From assembly GCF_051622035.1 (NCBI RefSeq), contig NC_135355.1:25709986-25773985 (forward strand): a stretch of 64,000 bases of DNA. Reading direction: 5' to 3'. A model generated the notes under the pieces. That model made no database searches. It was not told the DNA's origin and saw only the letters and a list, made by a program, of their open reading frames with translations. Position numbers and translations under genes: made by a program. This document shows, in pieces, positions 35,006 to 64,000 of this stretch; position 1 is the stretch's first letter; every line of letters starts with the position of its first letter. The stretch comes from Arctopsyche grandis (taxonomy: Eukaryota; Arthropoda; Insecta; Trichoptera; Hydropsychidae).

Positions 35006-36439
35006 CAGAGAGATGTCATAAGAATAGAGAGGCCCTTTCGAATAAATAATGTTTGTCAATTTTACGCGGTACGTCTCTATAAATACGCTACATCGCACGG
35101 AATACAATCGGATCAATTTACTTATAAAATTGTATCCTATGTTGTTTATTTTGTGTTTTTGAATGTATTGTGCAATTTTTACCGATGCTTGCCCATCTTG
35201 CGAGTAATATAAACAAACAGAGAAGTTTTTATCGGACATACATCGAGCACCAAGCGTCTAATACGACTGATGCTAAAATTATTTAGATCTGTCCGTCGAC
35301 AGAATGTCTCTTGACAACAAAAAAACACCGTACGCAACGGGAGAACCGCACCTGAAAATATTACTAGAAAAAAGATTGTCATCATGTTCAGTCATCAAAA
35401 TTTAACTGGCTCTCGCGCCTCGTTAAATTTGGTTCCTTTATTCGAATACAAAAAAATATATACATAAGAGTAAAAGAGGTCGTATTTGCCATTCCGCCTT
35501 TACTAAGTCGATATTCATGTTATTCCTGGCCTTCGTCCACACACTTCATGTGACTAAATACTCTTTCTGGGTAAGCATTACTGCAGGGATGGACATAATG
35601 AAAGACACAATTTTCATCAGCTCAACCGATTTTAAATGCTTTTTGAAATACTCTGCCCATATCTTGTCATCATTTTGCTTGTCTGACATCTGGAAGAAAG
35701 TGGAATCGCCACTTTGTTCCAGATGTTTCCTTATTTTGCAAACAGTCGTATAACTTGCACCCTCTATTGTCGCGATTTTATGTTTATAAAACATTCTAGT
35801 TTTTATTAATGCTATAATACTTGCATTTCTCTTTAAAAAGAATCTATTTAAGACTCACAAGAAATTTAAAACAAGTATTTTTTTTTACAAATAATTCACC
35901 AACTTACCCTAAAAATATAGTAAAGCTGCAGTAAAAAAAAAATTACGGTGTTGTTAACGAAATAATAAAAAATCTTTGCAGAAACGCTCGTATATGCTTT
36001 ACGTAATTCAGGAGCAAACTCATTTCTCTCATTTCACTTTTATTTTTGAAGACATTTTGAAGGATAATGTTGTATTATTTTTTGTTGGTGAATAGAGTAG
36101 TAAATAAGAATGAGCTTACAAAAAAAACTAGCCCAAAAGATCTTATTGTGAATTATTTATAACCGTTACAAATGGGCGCGAATGCGGTTCAATGGGGTGG
36201 CGTAATACTCTGTCCTGGGACTGTATGTTTGTTGGAAGGACGTCCAACGGATTTATGTACACGATGTCAATTTCAATAAAAATAAATGTAAGTTTCCTCA
36301 AAATTTCTGGGACAATTAAGCATTCATCCGGGATACAGGACAGTGATTCCAATTCCGGGACAATCCCGGCCATTCGGGACGGTTGGCAACCTTAGTGCTG
36401 AGGCCCTAAAGCCACTTCTATCAATATTACATTTCTCTG
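35006..36439 (-). mobile_element. 1.4-kb hAT element (family G) with relic transposase
   Basis: Termini CAGAGAGATGT (35006) and ACATTTCTCTG (ending 36439). Flanks GCATAAAA (34998-35005) and GTATAAAA (36440-36447) form an 8-bp duplication with one mismatch. On the minus strand, 35794-35546 encodes KIWAEYFKKHL and more. After a frame change NAYPERVFSHMKCVDEG appears near 35571-35520, the hAT C-terminal signature. Stops and shifts are numerous. The outer 300 and 50 bp match the short element at 50943-51298. Confidence 0.82.
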
Positions 36440-39123
36440 GTATAAAATGTGAAAGATATATGAATACCGGAAATAAAAAGGGTCCAAGTGCCATTTTTTA
36501 AGATTTTAGTCTTGCTTTTTATATGCACTGTTAAAGAAACGTAAAGGAGATATGTAAAAACAACTTTGGGGACTTGGACCATATTTTAAACTTTGTCGCT
36601 GGCATATAAATATTATTGAAGGTATTCTGGCTTAAAACCAAGTGAATTTTTTGGCAATTAGGTCCTTTTTTTATTGCCGGTATTCATATAATATTAGGGA
36701 ATTAAAAGAAATGTTTTCAGTAATAAATTCTATAATTATCATGTAATATACAAAAAAGTTTTTGTTTGGTAATTATCCTATCCATAGAGTGGATATTTTC
36801 TTCTTAAAAATAAAGAATTATCAATAGTATTTGTGTAATTTTCATTTCATATATGTAAAAATATATTCATAACCTTCAGGTGTACCTTTATGTAAGTTTA
36901 AACTTTAACAATATTATTTCTTAATGTCATTGGCAACAATCAAAACCACATTTTTGAATGGCAAAACTGCAATATACACATTCATAATAATTAACTTAAA
37001 AAGAAATAAATAATGTTCAAAAATTAACCGTGCTCACGGACAATGGAATACAATTTATCTGGACGATGCCAAATCGATTCAAAAAGGGGTAACAAATGCA
37101 TATTTATTCCTTTTTTTAAAACATATTATATGTGAACTAATATCATAAAAAAGAAATAACAAAACATCTCGACAAAATAAAATTACTCTCAACAACATAC
37201 AAAAAAAACGTAATGATGATAAATAAAAAAAAAATTGTCTCGAGAACAAATATACAATGAAAAAATAAATAGATCAAGACAAATAGTTATGAAAGTACAA
37301 TTCAATGAGCGAATTTGGTAATGGTCAAATCGATCAATGTTGTAAAAAAGAATAATAAATACATCAACTTACCGAAAAGACGCCATAAATAAATTTAAAA
37401 AAATTTAAATACATCTAAATAGTAGTTTACAAAATGAAATGTCACATGCGCACGTCTAAAAATAAAAACTTGGGATACAATATGTAATCAGCACTGTACA
37501 GGTTTGGCATCATGTATGTACAAAACGCGTTGCATTCACGCTCGCGCTCATCTTTCGTCTTCTCCCCAAATCAGTCTATAACAATATTATAATCAGATTC
37601 AGCAGGACAATGCAAAAGAAGAGGACTCGGAGAATCACATTTTTCAAAACGGTATAAAACCTTCCGACAGTTAGCCGCGCAAACGATATATTCATAAAAT
37701 CATCATTTATTTGTACACATAAATATAAATATACGACTATTTTCGACATTCATGCGAAAGTTCCAAAATGGAATTAAGACATTGGTGTTTATTTATTGCG
37801 GAAGTGCTCGACAAGCTTGGAAATTAAATATTTACAATTAAGACACTATATATCTATTGCCTCTATTTGAATGAGTGCCAAAGCAGCGTAATAGGAAAAC
37901 TTCTCTAGCGCCAATTAATTATACATACACACACACATGTACGTAGTAGTAGTAGTAAGTATCAAAAATAGCGAAACAACATACAAACGTCATTTTATTT
38001 TGTAAAACAACACACTAAACGAACGAAAAGATTCTGCCTCACCAAATATTTTCAATATTATCATATTTAAACAGTTATGTATGTATGTAGCTGCCACTCG
38101 CCAAATATTTTATCTGTATGCCAGCAATTTTTAATTTAGTTCAATGATTTGACTCGCACAAGCATCGAAAGGCTTGGTGTGACCTTGAATGCATATGCGT
38201 GACACGTCATGATGCATTTTATGGATATTTCATATTTCATATATGGAGGCGTTTATGGATATTTCATATTTCTCGGCATAATTAAGTGGCAGCTTTGATG
38301 ACACCTGTTGCATTTTTAGTAAATGAAAGTTTTTTTTTTATTATTATTGTAACTAATTTCGCCAATGGATGGTGCAAGAAAAACTATTTTTAAACATTAA
38401 ATATTGCACGTTTCGGAAGAGACGTCGACGCGACTCGCCCGTGAGTCGCTTGGCGTACATAAATGGTTTAATGCTCATGTGTTTTATCAAATACTGTAAT
38501 AAACATACATATGTATTTATAGTATACAAGTTAAAACTGAGTCAGTACTTAATTTTAAGCTAAAACATTATTAAAAAGTCAATAATAAAAACCTTTTCGC
38601 AATAATAAGGCTAAGCATTCATTTCAATAATGCAATGTCAGTGATAAATTTTGATATGCTTTCATATAAATTTCCAAACATTTTGAATTAAAATGGAAAA
38701 CCCCCGAGCAGTCTCCTGTCGGCATTCTTTTTAACTTTATCAGAACGCAAAATATCGATAGATACGGTTCTGTTAAAATTAACTGCATATAAAAATTGAC
38801 AGTCAGTCATACGAAATACCAACGGTATGCATTCATAAACTAATATGGGTATGAATTAGTCGTAAATCAAACGAAAGTGCAGACAGAGAACCGCCCGGGG
38901 CTAAATTCAGTATACCAGAATTGTACAATATAGACACAATGCGTACTCACTATAAAATTTTGAGATTTATCAACATTATAAATATTGACTTACAAATTGC
39001 TAAATATTGTATGTATATGTGAAAAGCATTCTACTTCATAAAATACACACAATTATTTGTATTAATATCTTTATGGCTAGGGTTCCTTCTATCTATATAT
39101 TTATATATATATATATATATGTG

Positions 39124-39228
<105 letters not shown>

Positions 39229-40919
39229 GGCACACGAGCATGTGTGACTGATGAAAATATAATATATACTTAATATATTAATGTTATTTCATTCTCTTTA
39301 TAGTGCGTGACTTTTGTATAGTTTTTTTAAGTAAACATTATCTAAATATCTAAGAACCAGTTCCCAAATTACAATTATTTGCCTTAATAGATATTGCTAG
39401 CGATATTTACAAAAATATATCTACCTATTTTTATATATGATGTGTGTATGTATATACACATGTATATGTATATGCATACATACACATATATGTATGTATA
39501 TATATATATATATGATACAAATATTTTTAATCAGTAATATAAAACCACAATTAATAATTTATCTAACACATTAATATTAATCGTTAGTATATTTATGAAT
39601 GTACATATTTTATATACTTTATTAGCTAAAAAGATTTGTATGGATCACGATTTTGTGTTCCGACACTTGAGATTATCTTCTGTATAATACCTACAAAATG
39701 AGAAAAGGCAACTCTGCATTTTATTAATAAATATTCGTACTCCATAAAACTTAACTGACATGTGCATCTGTCGTAATGTGTCTTTCTGTGTGCCGACCGC
39801 TAATTACGATAAGCCCGCTATACATTTCAGATGAAATTAGAAACGGAAAAGCATTTCATTGATTGTCGTTAACTAGACTTGCCTGACTGAACACTATATG
39901 TATTGCAACGAACCTATTACAATATTTATTAATAACTCTAATACAGACACTATAGTTAATATTAGTAAATTTAGAAACATCTATGATCATTTACGACTTT
40001 TAAAAGCACTTTCAGTATAAAACATCTAAATACTGTATAGTTTAAAATAAACATGAACATCCAACTTATTTTTAATATGCATATCATTTTTGTAAATTAC
40101 ATTATTTGGTATATTTGAAAATTTGTCATATTATTTTAAAAACATCAGATTGCTTCTATAATTGATTGAGCGTCAACGAAAGACAAAATCAAATTAAATC
40201 ATTTGCTTGTGTAAAGGCACTCTAAGCTAATCAGAATATATTTCACTATTATTCAATATTACAACTATACAAAAATATTATTCATATTGCTGTTAAAGCA
40301 TCTTCAACGAAGTATACCACTTTTACAATCAGTGTAAAGATTATTTGTGCATCATCTTATGCAAAATCAAATTGCAAATTAATTTCAATCAAATATTGCA
40401 TTTGGCAGTCGGTTAGGTTTTCAAAACATAAATATTAACCATATGGATATGAGATTTATTTAAAGATTATAAAAAATTTTTTCACCTATGGCACGTAATT
40501 TCAACACAAAAAAAAAAACATGCAACATTCAATATGTATTCAGATATGTAATTCTGCCAATTTAAATAAGTTGAATTAAATATATCAAAACGTTTTACCA
40601 TTTGTAAAAATCTTATCTATATACATAGAACAATGCACATTTTAATACACATGTAATAATCTGAGGTGTTCTTTAAAATTTTTATTAAATATTACTTTTA
40701 AAAGATCTAGTATTTCATAATAAAACACTGGTTTTTTTTATCGCCCTTATCTACAAAAAGAAAAAAAAACACATATAGACACATAATTCCAAATGCACAA
40801 AAAACATTACACTTCTATGTATGCCATAACTACGAGATTTTATTTTAATAAGTTTCCGAAGTTAAATGCTTTCCGAATTGAACAATCAAAAAATAATATT
40901 AAATCCTTAGTATTGATTT

Positions 40920-40925
<6 letters not shown>

Positions 40926-41000
<75 letters not shown>
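40926..41000. repeat. TA microsatellite
   Basis: About 37 TA units. The open frame through it is an artefact of the repeat. Confidence 0.97.
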
Positions 41001-41007
<7 letters not shown>

Positions 41008-42788
41008 AAAAAATACAATTTTCATATTTTTATTAGCAAAATAAATACAACAAAGCTAATCAACTTCATTAACGAGGTTTAATGAACAAAATAAATTACA
41101 ATAAACTTCAAATGGTGGAAATAGGAAATATAGCTTTGGCCAGTGATATGGTCCTTGCTTTAAGCAAATAAAAAAAAAATAAAAAAAAGGTATAAATTTT
41201 TAAAATAAATATTAAGTAGATTCTGATGAAAATACATAATGTGGGAAAATGCAGAGATATTTGTACTTCCACTTATTTATATCATACGTAGACAACCTTT
41301 CGAATTGTCTAGCATCAATGTAACGTTTTATTGAATGTTACAAAAATCTTTACGAGAAAAATATAACGGCATTTACTATTGAGATGGGAAAAATCACAAA
41401 TATTTTGGCAACAATTCATCCCGGGACATAAATTAACTAATAATTGAACATTCGGAACATTCAACTGCAGTATATATTTATTTAATATAAAGAGCACAAT
41501 CTATGTAGTAACATTAAAGCATTATTAAACGATATATGTACGTATATATGAGCATAGAGAATGTCATCGCGACACTTAGTTGAACGATGTAAAAAATCAA
41601 CAGATAAAAATATAATATAACAATATAAACTAGAGCTATTTGTGTTAACAACACGTTCCATTTATGCATTAAATTAAAATAAATAACATATCACACTGTT
41701 TCAATCATATAAAAATAAATTCATACGATCACTTCTCGTTTTCCAAGCAATGCGTTTCAGACAAAATATTAAAAAAAAAGACACATATCCACATATAACC
41801 CCAAATGCAATAATTAAACATGCCAACGTTTGATTTAAAAATATGTGCAGAACACAATTGTAACCAATTTAAAATGTAATCACTAAGTCGTATCAGTCAT
41901 GAGGAGCCGCCCACCCGACTCCTCGGGACGAAGAGATTTTCCAGCAAAGACTACGAGCCGGAACATTCACTGAATTTGTATTTTAAAAAAAGACAATTTG
42001 ATAATAAAAAATATTCTAATTTTGGTTTAAATATACGTAGTATATCAATTAAATAAATATCAATAGCTCTGTATGTATTTCATACAAATTATAACTGTTA
42101 CAATTGAGTTCCGCCATGCGAGACAAAACAATGTGATTGATACATGCATACAAATATTCAATTGAGAATAATGACGAATCTTATTTTTGAATAATTCAAA
42201 CATTGAGTAGAAAAAAATTTACCTATAAAGAGATACATACTTACATGGCCCTTTCATTAGCAATTTTTAAATCACTAAATTTTATTATTTATGGAATAAA
42301 ATGGAAGATAAAACAATGCAACGCAAATAAAATATATCACTAATGAACAAATTACATTTAAAATTTATGCAATTCTCGAATTACACATACCGAAATTCTT
42401 TGAAAGGCCACAGAAAAACTGCAATTTTCAATTTATTCCCACGAACAAAATAAAAATTGGAACATACAAATAAAACAATATTATTATTGCATTTACATAT
42501 AACTTAGATTATGTCAATAATATATTAACAAATTTGCTATATATGTATGTGTATATCTACATATATGTGTATATAACGAGTTGTATATGTGTATATATAT
42601 GCATATATATATATAAATATAACAAGTCACACTCATTTCTATTATATCATTAACGGCATCTTCTTTCAGTGTAGTTGTCACAAGAGCATGGTGTCAGATG
42701 TGAGCGTGGAGATATACGTGTTGCAGCTGCATGCTTCTCTCTATATATAACTGGGCACTCACCGCATAGCGAGTGCTGGCAACCATCC

Positions 42789-62480
<19,692 letters not shown>

Positions 62481-62540
62481 TTTTATAGTAAATTTATATT
62501 ATATATAGAGTAGCGAAATAAATAATTTGCAACTAGCACA

Positions 62541-62884
62541 ACTGAGTTTTAAGATTAAAATGAAAAACTATCAGAGAAAAACCTTAAAAACACGGGGTCA
62601 GCGATTGTGCTATGAAAGGACACGTCATACGTTGGGATTCACAGCTTCCTACTTCCTTGAGATACAAAAGTTTAAGGAGCACAAAGCAGGATGAACCACA
62701 AGTACACAATTGGGTTTTTAATTAAAAAGTGAAACTATCAATAAAAACCTCAAAAAACACGTGGTCAGCGATTTTCAGTTATAAGGAGACGACACACATC
62801 AAGTTTCACAGCTTTCTACTTCCTTGCGATACAATAGTTTAAGGAACACAGCAGGTTGAAGCAAAATGAACCACAAAAGTACTT
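62541..62884. repeat. Tandem duplication in the lilli 5' region
   Basis: 62541-62705 and 62706-62884 are diverged copies of one ~170-bp unit. Shared words in order are AACTATCA, CACG(G/T)GGTCAGCGATT, CACAGCTT(C/T)CTACTTCCTTG and AATGAACCACAA(A)AGTAC-like ends. It sits 60-400 bp upstream of the proposed start codon, within the likely 5' UTR. Confidence 0.85.
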
Positions 62885-62899
62885 TGAATAAAAACACAA

Positions 62900-63080
62900 A
62901 CACAACTCGTCAACTTCACACTGACAACTTGCACAAACGAACTGGCGAGGAACACAGGGGTGTGGTAGGTCCTTCCTCCCGGGCGGCGCGCACTCAACTG
63001 AAGCTGAAGACGAGCGCACCGCCTAACCTACCATTATCACACCCCCTTTCCAGCCATGTCGTCATTTCTTTAACTCGCGT
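62900..63080 (-). promoter_or_regulatory. lilli: Probable main lilli promoter
   Basis: A GC-rich block (CCTCCCGGGCGGCGCGCACT) in an AT-rich setting. On the minus strand there are initiator-like TTCAGTTGAG (about 63000) and GTCAGTGTGAAG words and no clear TATA box. The unbroken sequence from here to the ATG would be an untranslated leader of about 0.5 kb. Confidence 0.5.
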
Positions 63081-64000
63081 CTTTTTTTACAATATTTTTT
63101 TTTATTCCCAAAAAATTACAATTCTTATTTATTTTATTATTTTATATTACTATTTTTCCAATGATTTTTTTTTTCAATATATAGAAGATATTTAAAAAAA
63201 AAAAGTATATAAATAAATTATGAAATATAAAAAATGAGAAAGCAATGATTTAAATGTTTATTATATAATATAAAAATATATTTAAATGTTATGTAAAAAA
63301 AAATATTTACTAACTCCGATTAATACTTTATATACAAAATAACGATTTATATAGAAAATAACGTTTTTTCCTGATGTAATATTAATGCCCAATTAACTAA
63401 AAAAAAATAACATACGGAAACTAAAATTAAATTGAGCTTCACGAGTGACAACCCTAATATCGTACGTAATAATAGTACGTACCGTTTACGGAAACACTGA
63501 ATTGGACAACCGCTTTATATTGACCATGGACATAAAACGACGCTTTTTGGTGCACAATTTTGACATTCAAAACGATGCATTGTCAACGATGAATATTGTT
63601 AGTGTCAAATATAAACAACAACAAATATCTTACGTCAAACGCGAGTTAGTATAAAAAAAACAGTATGGCCGCTGACTGTCAAACGAGTTTCACATCGCAC
63701 GCCACCAGAGAGCGCCGCGATCTACTTTTCAAACGTCACTTTCTCGGAATATGATCCAACAATAAACTTATACTAACTAACGAACCAAATAGATTTTTGA
63801 CAAACTGTTCGGATATAACACGCGAAACAATGAAAAATTAATATTTTATTGAATGAAAAAAGCCTACAATGACATATCGACGGCAGAGTCCAGCGAACCA
63901 AAAATGCTTTATTTTCGAAGATTGTGCAGACACAAATATTAAATTTCAAGCTTTGTACAATTTACCAAACCTATATAAATTTATTCAATTTCAAGATTAA
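63081..64000. other. Right edge, no gene identified
   Basis: AT-rich sequence. A small frame at 63445-63654 has no domain. CGCACGCCACCAGAGAGCGC near 63697 is a CTCF/insulator-like GC motif in an AT-rich block. A minus-strand AATAAA (forward TTTATT, 63845-63850) could be the 3' end of a gene entering from the right. Confidence 0.35.

Noticed and set aside
36143-36395. Small overlapping frames on both strands near the right end of hAT family G
   Set aside because: They lie inside the decayed element, overlap each other on opposite strands, and have no transposase motif.
40793-41044. 83-aa frame across the TA tract (also 51333-51572)
   Set aside because: Poly(Tyr-Ile) translation of a microsatellite.

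Overview
The window looks like nuclear DNA from an AT-rich, intron-rich insect genome. It holds two large intact conserved genes and one small unrecognised gene, set in transposon-derived sequence. The order is not resolved. UBR1/2 is split into 27 coding exons with introns of about 70 bp, which argues against an intron-poor fly such as Drosophila. Background sequence is full of short (CATATGTA)-like words and TA microsatellites. There are no operons, CRISPR arrays, rRNA genes or functional tRNA genes.

Layout. 1-23.8 kb is repeat-rich. It carries two decayed hAT transposase fragments, a five-exon gene on the minus strand (2082-3691, 234 aa, unrecognised), a hAT-type MITE with target duplication, a tRNA-headed SINE family, a MITE family with 9-bp duplications, a complete but inactivated ZBED5-like hAT element (12646-14152, 8-bp duplication), a 0.5-kb dispersed repeat at both ends of the region, and a long-armed inverted-repeat element at 22.7 kb. 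23,857-32,434 (+) is a UBR1/UBR2-type N-recognin ubiquitin ligase, 1831 aa in my splice model. 33-36.5 kb is again transposon remnants, including a 1.4-kb hAT relic whose 0.36-kb deletion derivative lies at 50.9 kb. 36.5-42.8 kb is AT-rich, has no gene and few recognisable repeats, and probably includes a long 3' UTR. 42,789-62,480 (-) is the AFF/FMR2-family gene lilliputian, 18 coding exons, 1496 aa in my model, with a 12.9-kb intron containing repeats, a minisatellite and a candidate internal promoter. Its 5' region (62.5-63.1 kb) contains a tandem duplication and a GC-rich promoter-like block.

The two large genes act in unrelated processes. UBR1/2 marks proteins with destabilising N-termini for the proteasome. 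AFF/Lilliputian is the scaffold of the super elongation complex that brings P-TEFb to paused RNA polymerase II. They lie tail to tail. All exon coordinates were assembled by hand from reading frame, GT-AG sites and phase; every phase closes in the three gene models, but no transcript data were available.
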